A DNA stretch of 64,000 nt, from the NCBI RefSeq assembly GCF_014192395.1, contig NZ_JACHXW010000001.1, forward strand, positions 401,933 through 465,932, read 5' to 3'. The DNA is from Paenibacillus endophyticus (GTDB taxonomy: Bacteria; Bacillota; Bacilli; Paenibacillales; Paenibacillaceae). Below the pieces are notes generated by a model that saw only the letters and a list, made by a program, of their open reading frames with translations, was not told where the DNA came from and did no database searches. This document shows, in pieces, positions 9,597 through 17,956 of the stretch. Each line of letters begins with the position of its first letter. Position 1 is the first letter of the stretch. Made by a program: the position numbers and the translations under genes.

Positions 9597-9695
9597 TTGC
9601 AGTTCAGCTTTAGTTGTTCGAGGGTCATGATATGGACAATGAATCATTCCGCTTAAATCGGATTAACCGCCAATCATATTCCTAACAACAAATGG

Positions 9696-9733
9696 CCAAA
9701 GAAGCGTTCCTTCGCGAGGGAACGCTTCTTTGG
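9696..9733. repeat. 15-bp perfect inverted repeat (hairpin)
   Basis: CCAAAGAAGCGTTCC and its exact complement around loop TTCGCGAG. It lies between the HAD gene and the germinant-receptor operon. It has no downstream T tract, so it may be a factor-assisted terminator, an mRNA-end stabiliser or a leader element rather than a classical terminator. Confidence 0.6.
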
Positions 9734-9798
9734 CGTATATAAAGCACGCAGAGGGGGACAATCGTAAGAGGATAATAGGCATAGAAGGAGAAGCGAGC

Positions 9799-11133
9799 AT
9801 GGATTCATTCATACAGGAAATAAGAGATTCACTTGGCGACAATGACGATTTTTTTTTCCAGCAGGAGAAGATCGGCAGAGCCAGCGTCATCTTAATGGGT
9901 TTCATTTCGCTTATTGATTTGACTAGAACGAAAGAAGCGCTTCACGCTAATATGGACAATTGGAAACCGGATCGAGACGATGCTTCATCCATGATGGAGG
10001 CTATCGGAGAAGTTAGGGAAATGGATCTGAGCGAAGCGATCACGATGTTCATGGACGGTAAATTAATTGTCTTTTTTGAGAGTGAGCGCATATTGGTTTT
10101 GGCAGAAGCCTATCCGAGCCTGCTGAATCGCGCGGTGGAATCGCCTACGAACGAGAACGTGCTTCAAGGGGCAATTAGCTCGTTTATCGAGGATATCGAC
10201 ACCAATATCGGTATGGTTAGGAAACAAATCGTTTCTCGACATGTCAAGGTGAGAAGCTTCTTGGCAGGCTCTTTGTGCCATAAAAAGCTGTCCCTCGTTT
10301 ATGATGAGAGCCATGCGGATTCCAAGCTGGTGGCGAAAGTCATTAAACAAATCGAAAGCAGCAGCGACAAAGAAATCAATAATTTGCAAAACTTAACGAA
10401 AGCACTCGGACTATCCGCATGGTCATCCGTTCCCAAATTCAACACGACCGAATTGCCGGAAGAGGTTGCAGGCGCCTTGATCAAGGGCAGGGTCATCCTG
10501 TTTATTGACCGCATGCCGTTCGGTCTTATATTGCCTAACCTGATCTGGGATATGTTCTCGCTGGAAAATGACCGTAATTACCCGCTCCCTCTCATGATCG
10601 TTATCCGGCTTCTCCGCGTAGTCGGGGTGCTTACGACGCTGATTGCACCGGGACTCTATGTTGCGCTCGTAGCGGTAAATCCGGAGGTGCTTCGGATCGA
10701 GCTGGCGTTAACGATTGCGCAAAGCCGTGAAGGCGTGCCTTATCCGGCTATCGTGGAGATGATATTCATGCTTATCATCCTGGAGCTTATTATCGAAGCG
10801 AGCACGAGATTGCCCAAAAGCATCGGACCGACCATCACCATGGTCGGAGGCATTATTCTCGGCCAAGCGGTCGTAACGGCCAAGCTGGTCAGCAATTTGT
10901 TGATTATAATTTTGGCGGCTACGACGATATCGAACTCGACAGTGGTCGGTTTTCAGAACTCGTTGGCCATTCGCTTATTTAAATATGTAATCGTCATTAT
11001 GTCCGCGATGTATGGAGTGCTGGGCTTGCTCGCGGGGCTGGTGCTGATATGCGCTTATCTATCAAGTTTGAGCACCTTCGGTATTTCCTATTTGAATATA
11101 AGCATGAATAAGGGTGAATCGGGAAATGGATAA
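9799..11133 (+). CDS. Spore germination protein, GerA/GerKA family (receptor A subunit)
   Basis: 444 residues. ATG 9799 chosen for ribosome site GAAGGAG 8 bp upstream; an in-frame earlier ATG lacks one. The soluble N-terminal half (1-240) is followed by four to five membrane helices, with family signatures KVRSFLAGSL, GRVILFIDRMPFGLILP and EASTRLPKSIGPTITMVGG. A subunits sit in the inner spore membrane and with B and C subunits form the nutrient-sensing germinant receptor. Overlaps the next gene by 20 bp, indicating translational coupling. The usual DGTPF-like motif reads DRMPF here. Confidence 0.93.
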   Translation: MDSFIQEIRDSLGDNDDFFFQQEKIGRASVILMGFISLIDLTRTKEALHANMDNWKPDRDDASSMMEAIGEVREMDLSEAITMFMDGKLIVFFESERILVLAEAYPSLLNRAVESPTNENVLQGAISSFIEDIDTNIGMVRKQIVSRHVKVRSFLAGSLCHKKLSLVYDESHADSKLVAKVIKQIESSSDKEINNLQNLTKALGLSAWSSVPKFNTTELPEEVAGALIKGRVILFIDRMPFGLILPNLIWDMFSLENDRNYPLPLMIVIRLLRVVGVLTTLIAPGLYVALVAVNPEVLRIELALTIAQSREGVPYPAIVEMIFMLIILELIIEASTRLPKSIGPTITMVGGIILGQAVVTAKLVSNLLIIILAATTISNSTVVGFQNSLAIRLFKYVIVIMSAMYGVLGLLAGLVLICAYLSSLSTFGISYLNISMNKGESGNG

Positions 11134-12205
11134 AAGCTTGCATGTCGTTTTGATGTATGGTTTGACTCAGCTTGGGTTTATCTTTTTCTTCTACTCCGGA
11201 GATATCATTTCCAGTACGACTGAGGGACATTGGTTAGCCATCGTTATAGGTCTCGTGCTCAACTTGGTTATGGTTTGGCTCTATATGAAAGGGCTTGGTT
11301 ATTTCCCGAAGCAAGACATTATAAGCATTTATAGTGCGGTAGGAAAGTGGGCGGCCGTATTATTTCTTCTGCCGCTTGTCTTCTTCCTTTTCATTACCAA
11401 TATCATCACGATTCGGGCTTTCTCGGAGGTGATTACGCTCGTCTTTCTTGCCAACACGCCTTTATGGGCGATTATGGCGCTTATCATCACGCTTTCAGGT
11501 TATATTGCGCTTAATGGCGTCGAGTCCATCTTTCGAACGGGCGTTTTACTTGCTATATTGTTTCTGCCAGTCATTTTGTTCACGATCTGCATCTCGTTTC
11601 AAAACGTGGACTTCCGCTATTTCTTCCCGGTCATGGACGAAAAGTTTTCTTTTCTGGCCAGGCCTCCCTATTGGCATAGCTTCGCCGCATTCGCTGGGAG
11701 CTTCCTGTTTCTCGGCTTCATACAGCCTTATGTAGCTTACCGTCCCAAATATGTATTAATGACGGTAGCCGCGCTAGTCCCTTTTTATTTCATTGCGGTG
11801 TACGTCCCGCTCTTTACGTTCGGGCAAGCAACAGCCTCGACATTTAAATTTCCCTTTATTGTGCTCATGAGCACGATACATATCAACTGGCTGATGTTTG
11901 ACCGGATTACGATGTTTTTGCTCCTTTGCTTAGTCACCTTCACGATGCTGTTTATTTCGATGGTGCTATGGAAGCTCAGCCAGGTTCTGCATCGCTGCTT
12001 GCCAAAGGTAAAGCCTAGTTATTTCGTCATTGCGATTGCCGCTGCTAATTTCATAGGCTGCCTGTTTATTACAAACTGGGATGAGATTCAATCGCTTGTG
12101 ATGTGGAACACGATGCTGCGATTTTTTGTGATGGTTGGCATTCCATGCTCCATTTGGCTGCTCGGAATTCGTGCTAAAAGGATGATTAAAGATGAGGGCG
12201 CTTAA
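11114..12205 (+). CDS. Spore germination protein, GerB family (receptor B subunit, permease-like)
   Basis: 363 residues, ten predicted membrane helices, of the amino-acid-permease-related GerAB/GerKB family. GTG 11114 is the upstream start; ATG 11126 is an alternative. It begins inside the GerA-type gene and overlaps the GerC-type gene by 14 bp, the standard A-B-C order of germinant receptors. The B subunit is thought to bind the germinant; which one is not visible in the sequence. Confidence 0.93.
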   Translation: MNREMDKSLHVVLMYGLTQLGFIFFFYSGDIISSTTEGHWLAIVIGLVLNLVMVWLYMKGLGYFPKQDIISIYSAVGKWAAVLFLLPLVFFLFITNIITIRAFSEVITLVFLANTPLWAIMALIITLSGYIALNGVESIFRTGVLLAILFLPVILFTICISFQNVDFRYFFPVMDEKFSFLARPPYWHSFAAFAGSFLFLGFIQPYVAYRPKYVLMTVAALVPFYFIAVYVPLFTFGQATASTFKFPFIVLMSTIHINWLMFDRITMFLLLCLVTFTMLFISMVLWKLSQVLHRCLPKVKPSYFVIAIAAANFIGCLFITNWDEIQSLVMWNTMLRFFVMVGIPCSIWLLGIRAKRMIKDEGA

Positions 12206-13250
12206 GCTGCTGGCCGCTGCGATGATGGTTATTACTCTCAGCGGGTGCTGGGACAATATCGATATTAACCACCGCGTATTGCCAGTCGTGATGGGCGTAT
12301 CCAAGCATGACGGCGAATACTTAATTTATTTGCAAATTCCCGAACCGATGCAGAACACGACGCAGATCAAAATCGTGAAGGGAAAAGGCAGCACGATTAA
12401 TCATGCCGTGGATGATATTAGCGCCAATCTGGAGGATCGTGTCGATTTGCTCCATGTCAAAGTCATCGTGCTGGATAAAAAATATGCAGAAGCAGGCTTA
12501 GAGGATACTATTTCCGACTTTATGAGAGGCAGAGATGTTTCCCCCAAGACACTTGTGACGATCTGCGATGAGGATATGGACCATTTTTTTTCTTTGGTCA
12601 AAAAGAAAATGGGTCCCAAAGGGACAACATTGTATGATTTTTTTGAAAAAAACGCAGGCTGGAACCCGCAAATTGCGCTAACGAGGGTTTGGGAGGTTTA
12701 CCGCAGCATTCACTCGTATACGCGCGACGTAGCGGTTCCGATCATACGATCTGGAGATACCACAGTCGTTCAGCACATCGGCTCCGCCGTTATTAGAAAA
12801 GGCAAAATGGTCAGTCAGATTAATTCGGAGGAGACGCTGCTCTTTAACGCTTTTCAACGCGAGAGTACACAAGGGAAAATAGAAGTCATGCATCACGCCA
12901 GTGTCCTTGTGATCGGCAATTCGCTTGAGGTGCATAGTCAAATGGATGGCCAGACTCCGATCCTCAGATGCAAGCTCAAGCTAAAGGTCGTTATATTGGA
13001 AACGAAGGAGCATCCTACAAGCGACATGATCATGAAAGAGCTTAACGAAGGACTAACTCATCAGTTCAATCATATGTTTGCTAGGCTTCAAGGCAGCGGA
13101 GCGGATATTCTAGGGACAGGGCAATACTTCCGCAGCAAAATTCCACGATCAGAGCTGAAGGATTGGCGTACGGCGTTTTATCCCAAGCTGAAGCTTGACC
13201 TGCAAGTGCAGACAATTATTGAGAATACGGGATTTCTCGAGCTAAGCTGA
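12192..13250 (+). CDS. Spore germination lipoprotein, Ger(x)C family (receptor C subunit)
   Basis: 352 residues with lipoprotein signal peptide (lipobox LSGC, Cys near residue 18, followed by WDNIDIN, the near-invariant start of mature GerC proteins). C-terminal domain contains LNEGLTHQFNHMFARLQGSGADILGTG, typical of the family. The start overlaps the B-subunit gene, completing a three-gene receptor operon expected to be transcribed in the forespore. It ends 13 bp from the convergent MOSC gene with no hairpin between. Confidence 0.94.
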   Translation: MRALKLLAAAMMVITLSGCWDNIDINHRVLPVVMGVSKHDGEYLIYLQIPEPMQNTTQIKIVKGKGSTINHAVDDISANLEDRVDLLHVKVIVLDKKYAEAGLEDTISDFMRGRDVSPKTLVTICDEDMDHFFSLVKKKMGPKGTTLYDFFEKNAGWNPQIALTRVWEVYRSIHSYTRDVAVPIIRSGDTTVVQHIGSAVIRKGKMVSQINSEETLLFNAFQRESTQGKIEVMHHASVLVIGNSLEVHSQMDGQTPILRCKLKLKVVILETKEHPTSDMIMKELNEGLTHQFNHMFARLQGSGADILGTGQYFRSKIPRSELKDWRTAFYPKLKLDLQVQTIIENTGFLELS

Positions 13251-13263
13251 TGCGGGATGCCTG

Positions 13264-13962
13264 TCATTTGCCGTTCAGTCTGGCCGAGCTGTCCGTAAGC
13301 TGCCCAGCTTTGCGCTTTGTGAATGTTTTCCTCCAGCTTGCGGATAGTGCGGAATTTGCAAGCAGTTGATCAATGCCTTCGTTATTTTGCTTGTCCATGT
13401 GCATGATGCGGTTCGCGAATGATACCGTTAGGGAAGCGTCTGGATGGCGTTCGATTAAGGTAAGCTCTGCTTGATTCGGTACGAAGCCTTCTTGAAGCAC
13501 GCGGAAATAATAACCGGTGAAACCTGTCGTTTGAACCAAAAGCGGGAGAGTGGGCATATTAAATTTAATGGAAAGCTTGAAGCAGGGCTGCCTAGGCTGG
13601 CTCACTTGGACGATCGCATCGCCTAATCGGAAAATGTCTCCTATGCATAATTGGGATTCAAGCATGCCCTTTGTTGTGAGATTCTCGCCAAAAGCTCCTG
13701 GGCTCAGCTGGGCTCCGAGCTCGCTCTCCCAATATGCATAATGCTCGATGGGATATACGCAGACTGCTTTGTCCGTACCGCCATGATGCTCCAAATCCGC
13801 TTGTCCGTCCCCCTCGAAGTTCAGCTTTGATAAAAAGGCATGGTGAAGGACGGGGTGTTTGTAGATGGCTGTCCGGACATCTTTATTTTTATGCTCCACG
13901 ACAATAGGTTGGCCTACATTTAACGATAGAATGGCAGCTGTATCGGCGAGCGTTGATTGCAT
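13264..13962 (-). CDS. MOSC-domain protein (YiiM-like)
   Basis: 232 residues. Motifs GDGQADLEHHGGTDKAVCVYPIEHY, PGAFGENLTTKGM and VSQPRQPCFKLS (with the conserved MOSC cysteine) identify the YiiM-like subgroup, small molybdenum-cofactor-binding proteins implicated in reduction of N-hydroxylated or similar compounds. It is transcribed divergently from a LysR regulator, whose start is 113 bp away, a classic regulator-target arrangement. A good ribosome site (GGAGG on the minus strand) precedes the ATG. Confidence 0.9.
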   Translation of the reverse strand: MQSTLADTAAILSLNVGQPIVVEHKNKDVRTAIYKHPVLHHAFLSKLNFEGDGQADLEHHGGTDKAVCVYPIEHYAYWESELGAQLSPGAFGENLTTKGMLESQLCIGDIFRLGDAIVQVSQPRQPCFKLSIKFNMPTLPLLVQTTGFTGYYFRVLQEGFVPNQAELTLIERHPDASLTVSFANRIMHMDKQNNEGIDQLLANSALSASWRKTFTKRKAGQLTDSSARLNGK

Positions 13963-14075
13963 CGAATTCCCTCCTGCGATAACGTTATAGGTTGATTTTT
14001 TCTCTCGAACATAGTATCGTTCATGTCAAAATCGAGATGCCAGATCTTAATAACAATCGGGAGCTGACGAGAGAC

Positions 14076-14966
14076 GTGGACTTGAAGCAATTAGAATATT
14101 TCATGGGCGTATGCAAGGAATTGCATTTCACAAGAGCCGCAGAGAAGCTGGGAATCTCGCAGCCTTCACTGAGCCAGCAAATTCGCATTCTTGAGCATGA
14201 AATGGGGTTGCCCTTATTTGATCGGATCGGCAAAAAAACAGTCATTACCGAAGCCGGCCATATCCTTCTGAAGCACTGCTATAATCTGTTCCATGAGCTC
14301 GATCAGGCACGTTTGGCAATCGGTGAGCTTCAAGGATTGAAAAGAGGATTGTTGAAAATCGGCGCGCTGCATTCCGTCATGAACCGCTTGCTGCCGCCTG
14401 CCATTATGGCTTTCCACCGCAGCTATCCGCAGGTCGAACTCGTGCTCTCTGGTCTTCGTCATGGAGAAATTATCGACAAGCTGCTGCATAATGAGCTGGA
14501 TTTGGGCATCATTTATTATCCGGTATCCCATGAAGAACTGCAAATGACCTATCTGTACGAAGAGAGGCTCGCCCTTGTCGTTCCCAAAGCACATGCGCTG
14601 GCAAGCTTGCGGGAAGCGAAGCTGGAGGATCTTGCCGACATTCCGATGGTGTCTCTGCAGCAAGCCTATTATCTTAGGCAGTACCTGGACCAGCTATTCA
14701 GGCAAAATCATATGGTAACTCGAATCGTCATGGAGCTGAACACGTTTGACAGCTTGATCAGCATGGTGAGCGAAGGGGCGGGAGCGGCTATTCTGCCCTC
14801 CTCCTATTTGAACCAGCTGAACCAAAACGCTATCCGAACGATTCCCCTCGCGGAGCCGTCAATGACGGTAAAGATCGGAATTGCTCACCGGCGCAACAAA
14901 TATTTATGCACAGCGAGCAAGGTGTTTATGGAACAGATCTCATCTACAGCGATCGCAGCGATATAA
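14076..14966 (+). CDS. LysR-family transcriptional regulator
   Basis: 296 residues when started at GTG 14076, which gives the canonical LysR N-terminus (MDLKQLEYFMGVCKELHF); the frame is open to 13992 but the extension does not resemble the family. Winged helix-turn-helix in residues 1-60 (TRAAEKLGISQPSLSQQI, LGLPLFDR-like LPLFDRIGKK), effector domain after residue 90. Divergent from the MOSC gene and upstream of a minus-strand thiol protein; either could be a target. Similar in order to regulators of sulfur or redox functions, but the effector is unknown. Confidence 0.92.
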   Translation: MDLKQLEYFMGVCKELHFTRAAEKLGISQPSLSQQIRILEHEMGLPLFDRIGKKTVITEAGHILLKHCYNLFHELDQARLAIGELQGLKRGLLKIGALHSVMNRLLPPAIMAFHRSYPQVELVLSGLRHGEIIDKLLHNELDLGIIYYPVSHEELQMTYLYEERLALVVPKAHALASLREAKLEDLADIPMVSLQQAYYLRQYLDQLFRQNHMVTRIVMELNTFDSLISMVSEGAGAAILPSSYLNQLNQNAIRTIPLAEPSMTVKIGIAHRRNKYLCTASKVFMEQISSTAIAAI

Positions 14967-15008
14967 ACAGTGGCAGCCAAGGACGTTATCGGTCCGAGGC
15001 TGCCGTTT
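14966..15008. terminator. Bidirectional terminator hairpin
   Basis: GGCAGCC (14972) pairs with GGCTGCC (14998), with an inner GGAC/GTCC pairing, between the convergent LysR and thiol-protein genes; flanked by AAAC and GTTT. Confidence 0.65.
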
Positions 15009-15065
15009 ATATGTTAAGCAAGCTATGCAGCTAAAAGATGGTCATCAGGCTCGCCTATGCTGCGA

Positions 15066-15305
15066 TTAGCCTTTTTTAACGTCCTCCATGCTAGCACCGA
15101 AGTTGATATGGTATACGATGCCATCAATGACGACTGCGGGCACGGATTTAACGCCTGCTACCTCCGCTTCGCGGATGCGATCCGGCTGCGTGCCTAGATG
15201 AACGATTTCAGGCTGAACTTTATTCACATCCAAGTAGCTGAGAAAGGTTTGCTCGGCTTCGATGCAAACGGGACATCCTGCGTGATAAAAAGTTGCTTTT
15301 GACAT
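15066..15305 (-). CDS. Small thioredoxin-fold protein with CPVC motif
   Basis: 79 residues. CPVC at residues 11-14 in FYHAGCPVCIEAEQT is a CXXC redox centre, and the VKSVPAVVIDG stretch has the cis-Pro loop of thioredoxin/glutaredoxin folds. It is shorter than thioredoxin (about 105), closer to glutaredoxin-like or 'thioredoxin domain' miniproteins. Start ATG follows GGAGAGG on the minus strand. Convergent with the LysR gene, so possibly part of the same regulon with the MOSC protein; that link is inference. Confidence 0.85.
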   Translation of the reverse strand: MSKATFYHAGCPVCIEAEQTFLSYLDVNKVQPEIVHLGTQPDRIREAEVAGVKSVPAVVIDGIVYHINFGASMEDVKKG

Positions 15306-15411
15306 AATAGAACCTCTCCTTTTGTTTGTGTGTATGTTGTTGCAGCGCTGCTACATGTCTGATTATATAGCGATGCAAAAGCGACAACAATTCCTAATAT
15401 CGTATGATAAC

Positions 15412-15428
15412 GATAGGCTGAGCCTATC
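15412..15428. promoter_or_regulatory. 17-bp palindrome, candidate operator
   Basis: GATAGGCT-G-AGCCTATC is a perfect inverted repeat with a single central base in the divergent spacer between the thiol-protein gene and the RspA-like gene. No T tract follows, so an operator is more likely than a terminator. The cognate regulator is unknown. Confidence 0.45.
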
Positions 15429-15510
15429 ATTCGCAAGGAGAGGGAGAAGGCGAAGCTGACTTTGTAACGTAATGGCTAATAATAGGACAGAAAGTTTAAG
15501 GATGCCTCAT

Positions 15511-15538
15511 TTGGAACGCTTCATCATTCGCTTACACT
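15511..15538 (+). promoter_or_regulatory. Possible sigma-A promoter for the RspA-like gene
   Basis: TTGGAA, 16-bp spacer, TACACT, about 30 bp before the start codon. Both boxes deviate from consensus. Confidence 0.35.
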
Positions 15539-15569
15539 ATACGTGATACAAAAAAGGGATGGTGAGGGC

Positions 15570-16793
15570 ATGGCGAAAATAACGGGAATTTCCTGCATAC
15601 GCACGCGTAAAAACGGCACTTGGACGATCGTGAAGGTTCAGACGGACCAAGACGGACTATATGGGATCGGATCAGCTTCCGATGTTTACAATCCCGAGGC
15701 CGTGGTACAGGTTATCGAGCAATTGCTGGCGCCGCTGCTGATCGGCAAGGACGCAGCTAATATTGAGGATTTATGGCAGACGATGTATATGAGCGGCTAT
15801 TGGAGGAACGGTGCGATTCTGCATACTGCAATCGGCGGCATCGATATGGCTTTATGGGATATTAAAGGCAAGGAAGCGGGATTGCCGATCTATCAGCTGC
15901 TGGGGGGAGCCAGCCGTGCTGCTGTTGCCTGTTACGGGCATGCTGGAGGTTCGGATATCAGCGAGCTGAAGGAAGATGTGCAGCGGTATATGGAGGAAGG
16001 TTATTCGGTTATTCGCGTTCAAATGGGCGGCTACGGGGGAGGCGGCTTCATTGGCGCTGACAAAGCGAATCTTCCCGAGCGTCCATGGACGAGTGGCCCT
16101 GTCTTTGACGAGCATGCGTATTTGAATGCCATTCCGGCTATGTTCGAGCAGCTTCGGGTAACATTCGGGATGGGCATCCAATTCACGCATGACGTGCATG
16201 AGCATCTCTCTCCGATTCATGCCATTCAGCTGGCAAAGCGCGTCGAGCCGTATGGCTTGTTTTTTCTGGAGGACGCGCTGGCTCCCGAGCAGATCGGCTG
16301 GTACCGGCAGTTGCGTCAGCAAAGCGCGACGCCGCAGGCGGTAGGCGAGCTGTTCGTTAATCCGCAGGAGTGGACAGAGCTAGTTAAGGAGCGGCTCATT
16401 GACTTCATCCGAGTCCGCGTCTCCAAGGCTGGCGGCATCAGTGCGTGCCGTAAGATTGCTGCGCTATGCGAAGCTTTTGGCGTACGGACAGCCTGGCAGG
16501 AAGGCGGGGAGAACGATCCGGTCAATCAAGCAGCCGCCGTGCATTTGGATATGGCGATCTGGAATTTCGGAATCCAAGAGGTCAACCACTTCAAGCCGGA
16601 GGAGCTGGATGCCTTCGAAGGGCATGTCGTAAGGAAAGGCGGTTACTTGTATCCTTCCAACAAGCCGGGACTTGGCATAGAGCTGGATGAGCTGAAAGCA
16701 CGGCTGCTCGTCGGCGAAGACTGGAACCGGTCAGCCTATCATAATCCTTATCATCTAGACCGCAAGGCGGACGGCACTTTGGTACGTCCGTAA
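15570..16793 (+). CDS. Enolase-superfamily dehydratase, RspA/ManD-like
   Basis: 407 residues. ATG 15570 gives N-terminus AKITGISCIRTRKNG, with GGTGAGG just upstream; a further upstream in-frame start has no ribosome site. Features of the mannonate dehydratase/starvation-sensing RspA group of mandelate racemase-like enzymes: GGIDMALWDIKGKEAGLPIYQLLGG, HDVHEHLSP, FLEDALAPEQ, GELFVNP, RVRVSKAGGI and the His in AWQEGGENDPVNQ region. These bind Mg2+ and dehydrate sugar acids. It precedes an NAD-dependent epimerase/dehydrogenase by 31 bp, suggesting a short sugar-acid pathway. The first active-site residues vary in this group, so the substrate is uncertain. Confidence 0.88.
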   Translation: MAKITGISCIRTRKNGTWTIVKVQTDQDGLYGIGSASDVYNPEAVVQVIEQLLAPLLIGKDAANIEDLWQTMYMSGYWRNGAILHTAIGGIDMALWDIKGKEAGLPIYQLLGGASRAAVACYGHAGGSDISELKEDVQRYMEEGYSVIRVQMGGYGGGGFIGADKANLPERPWTSGPVFDEHAYLNAIPAMFEQLRVTFGMGIQFTHDVHEHLSPIHAIQLAKRVEPYGLFFLEDALAPEQIGWYRQLRQQSATPQAVGELFVNPQEWTELVKERLIDFIRVRVSKAGGISACRKIAALCEAFGVRTAWQEGGENDPVNQAAAVHLDMAIWNFGIQEVNHFKPEELDAFEGHVVRKGGYLYPSNKPGLGIELDELKARLLVGEDWNRSAYHNPYHLDRKADGTLVRP

Positions 16794-16824
16794 CTATAAG
16801 CGACATACGGAGGGGTTATTCAGC

Positions 16825-17679
16825 ATGAAGACGATTGCAGTAACGGGTGGAAGCGGAAAGCTTGGGTTCGCGGTTATTCAATCGCTGCAGCAGCAGGGCT
16901 ATCAGGTTGTGTCTTTGGACAACCAGCGATCGAATGAGCTGCGCTGCAAGCAGGTAAAGGTAGAGATGAGCGATTTCGGGCAGGTCGTGGCTGCGCTTCA
17001 TGGTGCGGATGCCATCATTCATTTGGCGGCTATTCCCGCGCCGCTCTTTCACACTACCCCGTATATCTTCGCGAACAATACGATTGCGGGCTATCATATT
17101 TTGGAAGCGGCTTCGATTCTCGGCATTCGCAAGGTCGTCATGGGCTCAAGCGAATCCTCCTATGGCTTTGCTTGGGCTCCGCAGCCCTTCGATCCCGATT
17201 ATTTGCCGCTCGATGAGGAACACCCCCAGCAGCCGCAGGAATGCTACGGTTTATCCAAGGTAGTGAACGAGCTGACCGCTGAGATGTTCGACCGCAGAAA
17301 CGGGCTGCAGACGATCTCGCTTCGCTTCTCCATGATAACGAAGCCTGACGATTACAAGCATCTTTCGGTCAGGAAGCCGGAAGCGTTTAAAAATATTATG
17401 TGGAGCTATATCGATATACGTGATGCTGTAAGCGCATGTATCGCGGCATTGCAAGTCGAGGACCGCGGGGCGATCAGCCTCAATATTACGAGCAGCGATA
17501 CGCTTAGCGACTGGGAAACTTTGCGGCTGCTAGAGAAATTTTATCCAGAGGTTGCGGATCTTCGCAGCTCCTTTGAGGGGCGGACCGCCATTGTGAGCAA
17601 TCGATTGGCGCAGGACGTGCTCGGCTGGCGTCCCAAGCATTCTTGGGCAGATACCGCAGAACCAAGTCAGCAGGTTTAG
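16825..17679 (+). CDS. NAD(P)-dependent epimerase/dehydrogenase (short-chain extended type)
   Basis: 284 residues, cytosolic. Rossmann motif TGGSGKLGFAVI at the N-terminus; catalytic region SSESSYG and YGLSK (Tyr-x-x-x-Lys, ECYGLSKVVNE). Ribosome site GGAGGGG 10 bp before ATG. Co-directional with and 31 bp behind the RspA-like gene; together they may process uronic or aldonic acids, for which uronate dehydrogenase-like members of this family are known. That assignment is inference. Confidence 0.88.
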   Translation: MKTIAVTGGSGKLGFAVIQSLQQQGYQVVSLDNQRSNELRCKQVKVEMSDFGQVVAALHGADAIIHLAAIPAPLFHTTPYIFANNTIAGYHILEAASILGIRKVVMGSSESSYGFAWAPQPFDPDYLPLDEEHPQQPQECYGLSKVVNELTAEMFDRRNGLQTISLRFSMITKPDDYKHLSVRKPEAFKNIMWSYIDIRDAVSACIAALQVEDRGAISLNITSSDTLSDWETLRLLEKFYPEVADLRSSFEGRTAIVSNRLAQDVLGWRPKHSWADTAEPSQQV

Positions 17680-17686
17680 AAGCAAT

Positions 17687-17727
17687 AGGAGGAGATGGCA
17701 AGCAAGACTGCCTTTTCCTCTTTTTTT
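17687..17727 (+). terminator. Probable terminator of the RspA/epimerase unit
   Basis: GAGGAGATGGCA (17689) pairs with TGCCTTTTCCTC (17709) with two mismatches, followed by seven T. Confidence 0.6.
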
Positions 17728-17796
17728 GTGCTTGGAGGAGCAACGTGGTCGTGATCGTTATTTATGATAGGTTGCAAATGCAAATCAAGCTAATAC

Positions 17797-17808
17797 GTAA
17801 GCGCTTAC
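17797..17808. promoter_or_regulatory. cre-like / LacI-type palindrome GTAAGCGCTTAC
   Basis: A 12-bp perfect palindrome whose core matches the CcpA cre consensus (TGTAANCGNTTACA) except at the outermost bases. It lies about 150 bp before the ATPase gene, and an identical copy lies at 30124 before the last gene of the cluster. This suggests catabolite or LacI-family control. Confidence 0.5.
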
Positions 17809-17956
17809 TTAAAACGGGCGCAAGATCATGACAATTAACCTTTACAGGCTAAATTTTGACTGTAAAAGAAAATATCGCCTCATATTTGCCGCAAGCGCGA
17901 TGCGTTAACATTAGTGGTAGCAAGAGGAAGAAAAAAGTAACGAGAGGTGAGTGTGG

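Noticed and set aside
9696..9733. Definite rho-independent terminator
   Set aside because: Stem is perfect but no T tract follows on either strand; kept as an inverted repeat only.
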